Below, in pieces: positions 23,210 through 33,573 of a DNA stretch of 64,000 bases. Source of the DNA: Perkinsus olseni (lineage: Eukaryota; Perkinsozoa; Perkinsida); the NCBI GenBank assembly GCA_013115125.1, contig JABANN010000081.1, positions 1 to 64,000 on the forward strand, given 5' to 3'. The translations under genes were made by a program, and so were the position numbers. The notes beneath the pieces were generated by a model. It worked only from the letters and a program-made list of their open reading frames with translations, was not told where the DNA came from and made no database searches. Each line of letters opens with the position of its first letter. Within the stretch, counting starts at the first letter, position 1.

Positions 23210-25333
23210 CTATGTAGAAGTAGTAGTGCAGGTTGTGGGTAGTTGGACTACAATATCAGCGGTGGTTGGTGTAGTGAAGAGGTTGTACGGGTTGTAGCGG
23301 CACTTCACCTCCTGCAGGCGGTTATATACACCATTCGATAGCGGACCGAAATAGCGATACTTCCAATGGTCGGGCTGGACGTCTTGGCCGGGGAAGAACT
23401 TATCCTTCCAGGGCTCGACAGTCCATTGGTTACTGATGTAGTTTTGATAGCTTTCCTTAAGTGAACTGAACTGATCGATCGCAGCAAAGGCTTTGGCAGC
23501 CCAATTCGTGGAGGTCTCCTCGCCGGCAGAATCTCTTTTGTTCCACAAAGAGGAGACTTGAATATTCCATCCTTGATGACGATGGACGAAGGAAGTACAT
23601 GGCCCGGCACCAAAGCAGTCGGTGGGCTCATCCAACATCTTGCCGCCATAATATTGGAAAGTGATGATGCAGATGTTGCGGCCTTTTTGACACTCCGGCT
23701 GATGACTCAAATCCCAAATGGTATTCCAAAAGGAATCTGTCATGTCACCTTGACGGACATAAACAGAATTACTCTTCCACGGTAAGTTTTCATTCAGACT
23801 CCAATCATAAGCCCAACAATTGTCCATGGCAGAAGTAGGGTCAACACCAGTACCAGGATAGACAGCATCACTCGGACAGTCAGGGTCGGCCCATTTAGTG
23901 CACCCAGCCCACGACCAGGCACCATAAGCAGAATTGGTGAACTTCTGCGAGGGTTTGGTAATCCAAGTATTAACGTGTACTGCGGAATCCACCTTGTCCA
24001 TGGTCTCATCACAATCAGTACAATCAGAAGTGATCGGATCGCAAAGGCACATCCCTTCATAGTGCATCTCGAAGTTGCTGTGGATCTTCACTTTACCCCA
24101 AAGGCCATTACTGGACGGCTGATTGATCATAACATTTTGATAAGCCTTGGTCTTGGCAAGCACGTCAGCCTTCGACTTACTATTGGCTGCAACCTGATGG
24201 CGGTAAATGTAGACCTTCTCACTGGCACGTATGGCACTGAGGTACCACTTGATAACGACACCATAGTTGCCACCCATACCGCCACGGAGGGCCTTCAACA
24301 GATCAGCATGGTCGTTGGTCCGAGTAGCATGGACCATCTTGAAGGACCCGCCATCTTCTTGTACTACGATATCAACAGCCATGACATGATCAGCCAACAT
24401 ACCCCACATAGTGCTCGAGTATCCATAGGCCCCTCCTTGTGTTAGACCCGATACCGACACGGAAGGGCAGCTTCCACCATTGATGCTCAGAGGAGGGCTG
24501 TGGTCATACAGCCTCGTGTAGGCCTCCAACAACCTCGTCCCTGCACCTATCTTGGCTACATAACCGCTTTCAGCTATTGCGTCGTCGGAGACCTCAACAG
24601 AATTGAAATCATCCATAAGGATAACTATGCCGTCTTGGACTGTACTTTGACCAGCGAAGGAGCTGCCGGCGGGACTTCTCACCACAACAGCCACGCGGTG
24701 TCGAAGGCACACGTCCATGATGATTAGTATATCGCCCTCGCTCCGCGGTCTGATGGCTGCCAAAGGCTGTACTCCCGTGTATTGCGGCATGAACACTGAG
24801 GGTATCTTATCTCCAGTCAGGATGTTAGCGATTCCAAAGATACTCTCTAGCTCCGCAATAGCCCCGTCGGCGTCAGCGTCACATTGCAAGGTCTTGAAGC
24901 AGTCGTATGGGTCATCACCAGGAGTTACGTTTGGTGTGGTAGGAGTAGGGGCAGGCGGACCACTGCATGGGACCTCGGATCCATGACAGACGGGAGGCTC
25001 GGACCAATACTTACAATACGACACGCCATCCACTTGCTCTCTGCAGTAGCCGTCCCAATCGAAGCTAGCAGAACTCGCTGTAGTAGTTATCCCAACAGGG
25101 TCAGTCGTGATAGGAATTGGTGAAGGTGTGGTATGACCCGGGCTGGTTGTAGACAGAAGACTAGGTCCACAGAGATCTTCACTGCCGTGGCAGAGTGCCG
25201 GGAGACGATAAGATTTACAGTAAGAGTTTTGACCGATACGCTGCTGGCAATACTCATCCCACACCGAAGAGACCTCGGCCGCCATGAAAGACAACAGATT
25301 TTGGAGAAATAGAAAGTGCAGAGTTGAAGCCAT
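23210..25333 (-). CDS. Secreted FAD-linked oxidoreductase A (berberine-bridge type) with two Cys modules
   Basis: An intronless gene of about 707 residues from ATG 25333. That start is preferred over ATG 25408 because it begins a signal peptide (MASTLHFLFLQNLLSFMAA). Two N-terminal four-Cys modules follow (WDEYC...SYCKSY...LCHGS; WDGYC...SYCKYW...VCHGS), then a short Pro/Thr linker. Next is a PCMH-type FAD domain with SSFAGQSTVQDGIVILMD, GGSCPSVSVSGLTQGGAYGY and a substrate domain, ending with the BBE tail CRYNPYNLF. Family enzymes oxidise sugars, alcohols or alkaloids with O2 and often bind FAD through a His and a Cys. Here the Cys (GGSC) is kept, but the position of the FAD-linking His reads Ser (AGSSFAG). 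The 3' part, 23217-24563, is nearly identical to oxidoreductase B. Confidence 0.85.
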   Translation of the reverse strand: MASTLHFLFLQNLLSFMAAEVSSVWDEYCQQRIGQNSYCKSYRLPALCHGSEDLCGPSLLSTTSPGHTTPSPIPITTDPVGITTTASSASFDWDGYCREQVDGVSYCKYWSEPPVCHGSEVPCSGPPAPTPTTPNVTPGDDPYDCFKTLQCDADADGAIAELESIFGIANILTGDKIPSVFMPQYTGVQPLAAIRPRSEGDILIIMDVCLRHRVAVVVRSPAGSSFAGQSTVQDGIVILMDDFNSVEVSDDAIAESGYVAKIGAGTRLLEAYTRLYDHSPPLSINGGSCPSVSVSGLTQGGAYGYSSTMWGMLADHVMAVDIVVQEDGGSFKMVHATRTNDHADLLKALRGGMGGNYGVVIKWYLSAIRASEKVYIYRHQVAANSKSKADVLAKTKAYQNVMINQPSSNGLWGKVKIHSNFEMHYEGMCLCDPITSDCTDCDETMDKVDSAVHVNTWITKPSQKFTNSAYGAWSWAGCTKWADPDCPSDAVYPGTGVDPTSAMDNCWAYDWSLNENLPWKSNSVYVRQGDMTDSFWNTIWDLSHQPECQKGRNICIITFQYYGGKMLDEPTDCFGAGPCTSFVHRHQGWNIQVSSLWNKRDSAGEETSTNWAAKAFAAIDQFSSLKESYQNYISNQWTVEPWKDKFFPGQDVQPDHWKYRYFGPLSNGVYNRLQEVKCRYNPYNLFTTPTTADIVVQLPTTCTTTST

Positions 25334-27694
25334 CGAATTTAGTGGGAAGTGATCAGAAAACAGAGAACAGCTGACAAGGTCGCACGTGGATCCTGATGCC
25401 TGTATCACTGCCCCCGTGTAAGATGACCATAAAATTCCGATTCACGAGTGAAAACATGACGTTCAGTACGTGAGCAGGGTGCGTGATACTTGAGTTCTGA
25501 GTAAGAGTATTGATTAATGATGATGACTGCAAATCCTGCCGCTCCGTCACACATACCCCACCCCAAACCCGTCGGACTCCCGCCCTGCCAATGACACCTG
25601 AAGCGAGTGGACGACGAGGCAACAACAATGCGCGAACGGCTCGTTCCGAAGCGAGGAGATTCTTCGCGTGACTGAAGTTGATGCCCTTAACGACGAAATC
25701 AACTCCATGGAATTGAGGATCTTATTCAGAGAATTGAATTCCTCATTCGAGTCTCAACGCTAAAATGACTTCTTTATTCGCTAATTGAATCTCCTACCGT
25801 CATAACTGCTCAAGACGACTCGAAAGTGAGAAATTCCTACTGCGAGGAGTGGACTATTTTTACCCATTCCCGGGAGTTTGGGGGAATCCACGAATTTTTT
25901 GCGCCTTTACTGGCTGCTTTCTCAAGACGAACCATGTAAATAAATCACCAACATTCCCAGAGAAAATCATGGTCATTCTTCCAGGTGATATTCACCATTC
26001 TTTCTTTTAGGGAATTTCGGGGATTTCCGGAGAGAAAAAATGCACCCTTCCTTGCTGGGCCACCCCGAAACTGCTGTCTTCACTCGCTGATGTGATATCC
26101 TCGAGCTCACAGTGCGGCAATTGCAACCACTTGACACGCCCTGGTCACAGCGGTGGGGTGGTAGCATTGAGACCTAGTCCGAGCGGTTGGTGTAGAGCAT
26201 ACATCATGAGCTCCACCATAGCGCGCGAACGGCCCAAACCACCAGGTAGCAACAGAATGACATCGGCAGGAGCAAGCTACTGCCAACGGAAAAACCCGTG
26301 AAACCAAGAGCGACTCGACCATCCCGAAGCGAAGACAGATCAGCATTGTTTACATCATTGTCATCATAAGCATCATAAGCATCATAATACTTTTGGCAAA
26401 ATGTAGGCGAAGATGTCCGTCACCGCGCCAGCACTGGAGGCGGGCACACGCCTCGTCGCTAGATTTTGCACCACTCTACACTTCGCAAGCTTTGTGTAGG
26501 TTGTTATACAAATGAGCGATTGAAGATGGTTCCTGATACGAGAAGACCTCCTGTGAGTGATAACTCAGTTAGTAGGGCTTCAACTACTGAGTCGCCATTT
26601 TTTACGCTGATACCCGAGTATCAACCCGCGCATTCAAAATAATTGGGGAATATTCGGACAGCCAGTTTCGAAGACTGAATCACGATTCACACTAGGGACA
26701 TCTTGATTCAACTCTGTCGATGACATGTGAGCTTGGACCATAGCGGCGAGCCTCTCGCCATTGTCAATGTTTCGATGAGAGCGTCTTCGTCGCCCAACCT
26801 ATCTTAGTGTCGAATACTAGAACTCAGTGTCACTACTTTTCTGGCTAGGGTCGCAACTAGAGTGAAACATTTGAAAGAGATTTTCAGGGCCGCGCAGGGA
26901 CGAAGGGAGAGGGCTCTGCCATAGGGAGCTCAGTATGCTCCCAATAGGAATAGAGCTCCTTATGGTACTCGATTCTTGAGGCCCTCCTGGGCATAATCGC
27001 GCTAGTTGTAGCCCTGTGTCTCGCAAGTGATGCAGATCTACCCTGTAAACCTGTCTTTGAATCACGCTGAAACTAGACGCGATAACGCCGTAAGCCCAGG
27101 AGTCTTTTCGCTACGCCATTAAAGCAATGCTTCGAGTGACGACTTGTAGCTTGAGCATTCCCCTATTTCATAATAAACTGGAACTTAACATATTCGAATC
27201 TAAATCAGCTAGTGCACTCGACTACTGAGACGCACAAGCCCTGAGAACGATGCAGATTGCTACGCCAAGTGACAAGTGGAAAAGTCAATGGTTGACCAGG
27301 GGTATTGATTTTCTATGATGCATCAGCGTCAAGCTCATGAACGCACGCGACTTCTGATAGGCCCATGACTGAAGTTTCCTTTCAGAAAACGAACCTCGAG
27401 TCAAGCTGTTCGACAGAACTCCCACTGAGCGTACGGGTTTCTCTACTTTGCTTGGAAAGCCCGGGGAAGTGTATTGACCAACACAACAGACTGATACCAT
27501 ACCAATGTACTCTTACTTGTCCGCTCTAGGCGGATACAGGAGGAAGACGAGAAAGAAACTTACGAAAGAATGAAAATAGCAATACGATTATAGCAATACA
27601 CAGAATGAGAAAAGTAACATAAGAATGATGTCGTGGAAGAGAAGGAAAACCACACTCAGAAAAATGATATAAAAGAATGAAAGTAGTCAATTGA
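25334..27694. other. Intergenic spacer between oxidoreductases A and B
   Basis: No gene recognised. Short ORFs only; a CATCATAAG trinucleotide-like run lies at 26353-26390. The segment contains the promoter of A at its left end. Confidence 0.4.
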
Positions 27695-30451
27695 CTAAGT
27701 CGACTTTCGAGTAGTAGTGCAGGTAGTGGGTAGTTGGACTACAATATCAGCGGTGGTTGGTGTAGTGAAGAGGTTGTACGGGTTGTAGTGGCACTTCACC
27801 TCCTGCATGCGGTTATATACACCATTCGATAGCGGACCGAAATAGCGATACTTCCAATGGTCGGGCTGGACGTCTTGGCCGGGGAAGAACTTATCCTTCC
27901 AGGGCTCGACAGTCCATTGGTTACTGATGTAGTTTTGATAGCTTTCCTTAAGTGAACTGAACTGATCGATCGCAGCAAAGGCTTTGGCAGCCCAATTCGT
28001 GGAGGTCTCCTCGCCGGCAGAATCTCCTTTGTTCCACAAAGAGGAGACTTGAATATTCCATCCTTGATGACGATGGACGAAGGAAGTACATGGCCCGGCA
28101 CCAAAGCAGTCGGTGGGCTCATCCAACATCTTGCCGCCATAATATTCGAAAGTGATGATGCAGATGTTGCGGCCTTTCTGACACTCCGGCTGATGACTCA
28201 AATCCCAGATGGTATCCCAAAAGGAATCTGTCATGTCACTTTGACGGACGTAAACAGAATTACTCTTCCACGGTAAGTTTTCATTCAAACTCCAATCATA
28301 AGCCCAACAATTGTCCATGGCAGAAGTAGGATCAACACCAGTACCGGGATAGACAGCATCACTCGGACAGTCAGGGTCGGCCCATTTAGTGCACCCAGCC
28401 CACGACCAGGCACCATAAGCAGCATTGGTGAACTTCTGTGAGGGTTTGGTAATCCAAGTATTCACTTCTACTGCGGCGTCCACCTTCTCCATGGTCTCGT
28501 CACAATCAGTACAATCAGAAGTGATCGGGTCGCAGAGGCACATCCCTTCATAATGCATCTCGAAGTTGCTGTGGATCTTCACTTTACCCCAAAGGCCATT
28601 ACTGGACGGCTGATTGATCATAACATTTTGATAAGCCTTGGTCTTGGCAAGCACGTCGGCCTTCGACTTACTATTGGCTGCAACCTGATGACGGTAAATG
28701 TAGACCTTCTCACTGGCACGTATGGCACTGAGGTACCACTTAGTAACAACACCGTAGTTACCACCCATACCGCCGCGGAGGGCCTTCAACAGATCAGCAT
28801 GGTCGTTGGTCCGAGTAGCATGGACCATGTTAAAGGGGCCGCCATCTTCTTGTACTACGATATCAACAGCCATGACATGATCAGCCAACATACCCCACAT
28901 AGTGCTCGAGTATCCATAGGCCCCTCCTTGGGTTAGACCCGATACCGACACGGAAGGGCAGCTCCCTCCAATAATGCTCAGAGGAGGGTTGTGGTCATAC
29001 AGCCTCGTGTAGGCCTCCAACAACCTCGTCCCTGCACCTATCTTGGCTACATATTCACTACCAAGGAACCCACTGGGTTCCACTTCGACAGAAACAAACC
29101 GGTCCATCCTAATAACGATGCCATCCTGCACCGTACTCTGCCCGGCAAAGGAGTTTCCAGAGTCGCTCCGCACAACCACAGGGACATAGTAGTCAAAACA
29201 AATCTGCATGACCTGCTCAACCTCATGGTCGTTGCCAGGACTAACCACAGCAGCAGGGGTGATGCTGGTGTACTGCGGTATGAAAACCTCCGGCATATCC
29301 TTACCGGTAGTAACGTAAGCATCACCAATAGCAGCCCGAATGGCGCTAACAGCACCCTCTGGGTCAGGCGTACATGTACCACTCTGATAGCAATTAGTTG
29401 TAGTAGCTCTAGTACTGCTAGTAGTGGTCCTGGTGGTAGTAGCCATAGACGTTGTAGCAGTGGATTGCGAAGTCGTTGTGCTCGTGGTCATCTGTGAAGG
29501 CGAGCTGGTGGTCTCAACCGTAGTAGTAGCAGTCGAAGTCGTAGTAGTTAGCATCCCTGTTGTTGTAGTGGTGGTGGTATCAGAAGTAGTAGGACTCTTC
29601 CCAGTGGTAGTAGTAACCATCTGTGTGGTTGTTGTCGTTATCACAACATCATTACCACACCTAACCGTAGAGCCTTGACACACCGGTACACTATCCCAAG
29701 TCTTGCAGTAAGACCCGGGGCCCACTTCCCTTTGGCAATAAGCATCCCAGTCCACCGTTCCGCCACCGGTCGTGGTCGTAGCAGCACCAGTCGTGGTCGT
29801 GGCACCACCAGCCGTAGTCGTAGCAGCAGCAGTCGTAGTCCCTTCGCCAGTGGTTGACGGTCCAGCAGTAGTAGATGGCTCACTGGTGGTGACAGGGGAT
29901 GCAGCAGTTGTAGTGGTGACAACCACACCACCACCGCATCGCACAGTAGACCCCTGACACACCGGATACTGGTCCCAAGTCTTGCAATAGGACCCCGGCC
30001 CAACCTGGCCACGACAATAATCGTCCCAGTCAACAACATCGCTGGTCTCGGGACTCGCAGTAGTGCTTGAGGTAGGGTCACTGGAGGTCTGCTGACTGAC
30101 AGTAGTAGTAGAGAGTGGCGGCAAGCCGACAGTAGTGGTCGTGGGAACGGCCGAGCCTGGGCCACACTTAACCGCGGAACCGTGGCACACAGGGTTGTTA
30201 GTCCAACTCTTACAGTAGGAGTTGGCACCAACCTCATCGCGGCAATAAGCATCCCAATCGACCTCCTCGGCCACTCTTCGGCCGACACAACTACGGGAGC
30301 TGCCGTGGCAAACTGATCGTTGACAGTACGAATCAGCACCGACAAGGGTGCGACAATAGTCGTCTTGGACGGGTGATGATGAGAGACAGCAGGTGGCCAA
30401 AGCACACAGCAACAGAAATACTGTACACAGAGTCCGAGACATAGTGGACAT
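27695..30451 (-). CDS. Secreted FAD-linked oxidoreductase B with four Cys modules and mucin-like linkers
   Basis: Intronless, 918 residues. ATG 30451 opens a signal peptide (MSTMSRTLCTVFLLLCALAT). Four Cys modules follow (about residues 30-60, 64-96, 138-172 and 232-266), the last two separated by Thr-rich stretches that would be heavily O-glycosylated. A long Thr/Ser stalk (about 270-345) precedes the FAD domain (about 365-560) and the substrate domain, with a BBE tail CHYNPYNLF. The FAD-linking Cys is present (GGSCPSV); the His position reads Asn (SGNSFAG). From GAGTRLLEAYTRLYDH to the end it is almost identical to oxidoreductase A, with an abrupt boundary at about 29054. The N-terminal half has its own history, with more modules than A. 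It is divergent to oxidoreductase C across an 863-bp spacer. Confidence 0.87.
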   Translation of the reverse strand: MSTMSRTLCTVFLLLCALATCCLSSSPVQDDYCRTLVGADSYCQRSVCHGSSRSCVGRRVAEEVDWDAYCRDEVGANSYCKSWTNNPVCHGSAVKCGPGSAVPTTTTVGLPPLSTTTVSQQTSSDPTSSTTASPETSDVVDWDDYCRGQVGPGSYCKTWDQYPVCQGSTVRCGGGVVVTTTTAASPVTTSEPSTTAGPSTTGEGTTTAAATTTAGGATTTTGAATTTTGGGTVDWDAYCQREVGPGSYCKTWDSVPVCQGSTVRCGNDVVITTTTTQMVTTTTGKSPTTSDTTTTTTTGMLTTTTSTATTTVETTSSPSQMTTSTTTSQSTATTSMATTTRTTTSSTRATTTNCYQSGTCTPDPEGAVSAIRAAIGDAYVTTGKDMPEVFIPQYTSITPAAVVSPGNDHEVEQVMQICFDYYVPVVVRSDSGNSFAGQSTVQDGIVIRMDRFVSVEVEPSGFLGSEYVAKIGAGTRLLEAYTRLYDHNPPLSIIGGSCPSVSVSGLTQGGAYGYSSTMWGMLADHVMAVDIVVQEDGGPFNMVHATRTNDHADLLKALRGGMGGNYGVVTKWYLSAIRASEKVYIYRHQVAANSKSKADVLAKTKAYQNVMINQPSSNGLWGKVKIHSNFEMHYEGMCLCDPITSDCTDCDETMEKVDAAVEVNTWITKPSQKFTNAAYGAWSWAGCTKWADPDCPSDAVYPGTGVDPTSAMDNCWAYDWSLNENLPWKSNSVYVRQSDMTDSFWDTIWDLSHQPECQKGRNICIITFEYYGGKMLDEPTDCFGAGPCTSFVHRHQGWNIQVSSLWNKGDSAGEETSTNWAAKAFAAIDQFSSLKESYQNYISNQWTVEPWKDKFFPGQDVQPDHWKYRYFGPLSNGVYNRMQEVKCHYNPYNLFTTPTTADIVVQLPTTCTTTRKST

Positions 30452-31314
30452 AAGGAAAGGAACTAGGGACAGTCACATGTGGGAGCCGCAAACTCGACCG
30501 GTCAAGCGCTAGTGACGTTTAACAGTAATACAACCTTATGTAGAGAGGACGGTGAAACGTAGGTGAAGACCCTGGGGTGGTTCACTAGAAGGAGCCTGGA
30601 ACTGGTTTTCGCTGAGTTTATCGAAGGACCCGTCTAGTAGTTCACGCTAGACATAGCAGTCCAATAAACTCTACTGTTATCAACTTTTTGATTTAATTGT
30701 GTTCTAGCCCCCTCCGCTGAGGCTTATTGCTGTCACCGTCTCCGTTCGTTGTGACTAACCGACTGGTCTTGACCGTTCTCTCACGCATTCCTCGTTCGTC
30801 GCTGCTACGCCCGTCCTAGCGTCTCGAGACGAGAGAGTTGAAGGATCCTATTGAAGGACCCCTACCCGAGTTCAGGAGAGTTGGAGCCAGCAGAGCGGCA
30901 ACAAGAGAGATGGGGCGCTCATGCTCGACTTAGGGATGCACAGGTTCGCGCTTATACGCTGGCATTCATAGTAGTTTGTCAACGACATCGCTCTATCACA
31001 CTCGCGCTCTACAGTCACGCGCCACGAAATGTGGTCACGCGCCACGAAATTTGCGTGGTGTGAGTACGCAAAGTTGCGGCGCACTTTCCGTCGTGACTCT
31101 AGCCTCGCTTGTGTAGGCTGTCCGGTAAATGTCATACCGTTGTAATTATGATCAGAAATTCTGATTCAGAATATGGTCAGGGATGAGCTAACTCGCTAGT
31201 AGAGGTTCCCTCACCGTACCTCTACGCTACTGCGATTCTTGAAATAGGATTATGGATTGGTGTGGTATGAGCTTAGCAATAACCAACTCATTTCAGTTGC
31301 ATTTTCCGGCCAAG
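30452..31314. promoter_or_regulatory. Divergent promoter region between oxidoreductases B and C
   Basis: The only spacer between two divergently transcribed paralogues, so both promoters must lie here. A 15-mer CACGCGCCACGAAAT occurs twice in tandem (31016-31030, 31036-31050); its core 14-mer also occurs at 5612 and 61094 in the other orientation. A CATTTCAG acceptor-like site lies at about 31289-31296, just upstream of the C start. It would suit cis or trans splicing of the 5' leader. No TATA box was recognised. Confidence 0.35.
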
Positions 31315-33573
31315 ATGCTCCTCGTTTTAATCACACTGGTATCATCCTCCCTCCTTCTCTGTCCGTCGGCATACACTTCTACCACTACCGTAACCAACAC
31401 CGCTTTCTACCCTCCAGAGATCGCCCAGCCTTGGCATGAGTTCTGCCATGATTCGGTCAACGCCAGCTCCTACTGCAAGCTCAACCACGTTCCCTCTGTG
31501 TGCCAGTTCAGTCTGGTGCTCTGTGGTCCGAGCCTGTCGACGACTGACGGCACCCCATCGGATGCTCCCTCGCCGCCCACAACGACTTCGATTGCACCAC
31601 CTAGCGCTGAAAGCACAAGTGTTGATAGTAGTGTAGTTGTGAGCACTCCTGAGGTCCCGACTGCTGCATCGCCCTCTCCTCTCCCGACTACCCCTTCGAT
31701 TGTACCACTAACAACCACTAGTGTTGGTATTGAGACCAGTGAGAGTATCACCACTACTGAGATCTCTTCTACTAGCTATTCAGCCGACACCAGTGAGCCC
31801 GTGACCACAACTGAAGCTGCTCCTACGAATACTTCGGCAGTCGCCAGCACCGTCTATCCTACTACCGAGACTATTCCGACCCCAACGCCTGCAACAACGA
31901 CAGAGTCATGTGAGACATCTGGATCGTGTTCGCCAGATCCCGAAGGAGCTGTGAGGGCGTTGGCAGATCTGCTAGGCCCGGACTTCGTACTGACAGGCGG
32001 GTCTATGCCGCCCGTTTACATGGCGCAATACACCTACATCGCGCCAGCGGCTGTGGTGAGGCCTGGTGACTCCGACGACATCATCGGCATTCTTGGTATC
32101 GCTGTTGAGTACAGAGTCCCCGTCGTGGTGCGTAGTTACGCTGGCCATTCCTTTGCGGGTCAGAGCACTGTCCAAGATGGCATCGTCATCCTGATGGACA
32201 GATTCTCCTCAGTCGGCGTCCTTCCAGAAGGCTTCCTTGGGTCGTCGTACACCGCCGTGATTGGCGCTGGTACCAGGCTGCTCGACATCTACGTTGAGCT
32301 GATGCAGCACTCGCCGCCGCTGGGTGTGAGTGGTGGAAACTGCCCGTCCGTATCGATATCCGGTGTCACTATGGGAGGCGCTCATGGCTACTACGGCACA
32401 AAGTACGGTACTCTGGCTGATGCTGTGATCGCCGCTGACGTCGTGGTGAAAGATGGTGACACGTTCAAGCTTGTCACCGCTACTCGCGATGGTGACCACG
32501 CCGAGTTGCTGAAGGCTCTCAGGGGTGGTATGGGCGGTAACTACGGTGTTGTTGTCAACTGGTACATAGAGACCTTCCGGGCGAGCGAAACAGTGAATGT
32601 GTTTCGTCATAAGGTTGACCGTGGTGACAAGGATAAGGAAGAGGTTGTTGGTAAGACCCGAGCTTTCGAAGCGGCCGTTGTCGCTCAGCCTGGTGACGGG
32701 TTGTGGAGCAAGTTCAAGATCAAGGGAGGGTTTGAAATGAACTTCGAGGGTATGTGCATGTGCGAGCCTATCTCTAACGACTGCTCTGTGTGTGATGCTA
32801 GTATGGCTAGTATCGATGCTGCTCTGGACAAGGACAACTGGGTCAGCAAGCCCTCTGAGCTCACTACTGATCATGGCTATGCTACTTGGTCCTGGGCTGG
32901 GTGCACTCAATGGGCCGATCCTGAGGCTCCGTCTACTGCTGACTACCCCGGCGCTGGTGGTGACTTCGACGCGGCCAAGCAAGGCTGCTATGATTATGAC
33001 TGGTCTTTGAGTGCCAGTTCGCCGTGGAAGAGTATCTCCGTTTATATCAAGCACAGCGACGCTACAGAGTCTTTCTGGGACGCGGTTTGGGACGTTGTAC
33101 ACGAGCCCGAGTGTGAGAATCGCAATCTCTGTATTCTGACCTTCGAGTACTACGGTGGGAAGATGATCGAGGAACCACAGGATTGCTCCGGTGATGGCCC
33201 GTGCACTTCGTTTATTCATCGGAACAACGGTTGGAACATCCAGATCGCCTCCCTTTACTCCAAGGGGGACTCTGTCGGCGAGCAAGTGTCAACGTCGTGG
33301 GTTGCCAAGGCGTTTGCTGCTATTGATGCCAAGAGCTCGCTCCACACTAGCTACCAGAACTATCTCAGCAACCAATGGACTCTCCCGCCGTGGAGGGATG
33401 AGTACTTCCCTGGTCAGGACGTGGAGGCTGACCATTGGAAATATCGCTTCTTTGGTGACGGCCTTTACTCGAGATTACAACAAGTAAAGTGCCAGTATAA
33501 TCCTGATAATTTATTCGTAACTGCTGACACCTCCGACATTGTGGTACAGCTTCCTGATAGCTGCTCAACGTAG
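31315..33573 (+). CDS. Secreted FAD-linked oxidoreductase C with one Cys module and intact FAD-linking His
   Basis: Intronless, about 752 residues from ATG 31315, which starts a signal peptide (MLLVLITLVSSSLLLCPSAY). An in-frame ATG at 31252 would bury it. One four-Cys module (WHEFC...SYCKLN...VCQFS...CG), a Thr/Ser/Pro stalk of roughly 130 residues, then the PCMH FAD domain with AGHSFAGQST (His present) and GGNCPSVSISGVTMGGAHGY (Cys present). The predicted FAD is therefore bicovalently bound, unlike paralogues A and B. The substrate domain and the BBE tail CQYNPDNLF complete it. It is clearly homologous to A and B throughout but well diverged in sequence, so it is the older paralogue. The substrate is unknown. 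Confidence 0.87.
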   Translation: MLLVLITLVSSSLLLCPSAYTSTTTVTNTAFYPPEIAQPWHEFCHDSVNASSYCKLNHVPSVCQFSLVLCGPSLSTTDGTPSDAPSPPTTTSIAPPSAESTSVDSSVVVSTPEVPTAASPSPLPTTPSIVPLTTTSVGIETSESITTTEISSTSYSADTSEPVTTTEAAPTNTSAVASTVYPTTETIPTPTPATTTESCETSGSCSPDPEGAVRALADLLGPDFVLTGGSMPPVYMAQYTYIAPAAVVRPGDSDDIIGILGIAVEYRVPVVVRSYAGHSFAGQSTVQDGIVILMDRFSSVGVLPEGFLGSSYTAVIGAGTRLLDIYVELMQHSPPLGVSGGNCPSVSISGVTMGGAHGYYGTKYGTLADAVIAADVVVKDGDTFKLVTATRDGDHAELLKALRGGMGGNYGVVVNWYIETFRASETVNVFRHKVDRGDKDKEEVVGKTRAFEAAVVAQPGDGLWSKFKIKGGFEMNFEGMCMCEPISNDCSVCDASMASIDAALDKDNWVSKPSELTTDHGYATWSWAGCTQWADPEAPSTADYPGAGGDFDAAKQGCYDYDWSLSASSPWKSISVYIKHSDATESFWDAVWDVVHEPECENRNLCILTFEYYGGKMIEEPQDCSGDGPCTSFIHRNNGWNIQIASLYSKGDSVGEQVSTSWVAKAFAAIDAKSSLHTSYQNYLSNQWTLPPWRDEYFPGQDVEADHWKYRFFGDGLYSRLQQVKCQYNPDNLFVTADTSDIVVQLPDSCST

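Noticed and set aside
31252-31314. Upstream start for oxidoreductase C
   Set aside because: It would place 21 polar residues before a clear signal peptide; ATG 31315 fits better and an acceptor-like CAG lies between them.
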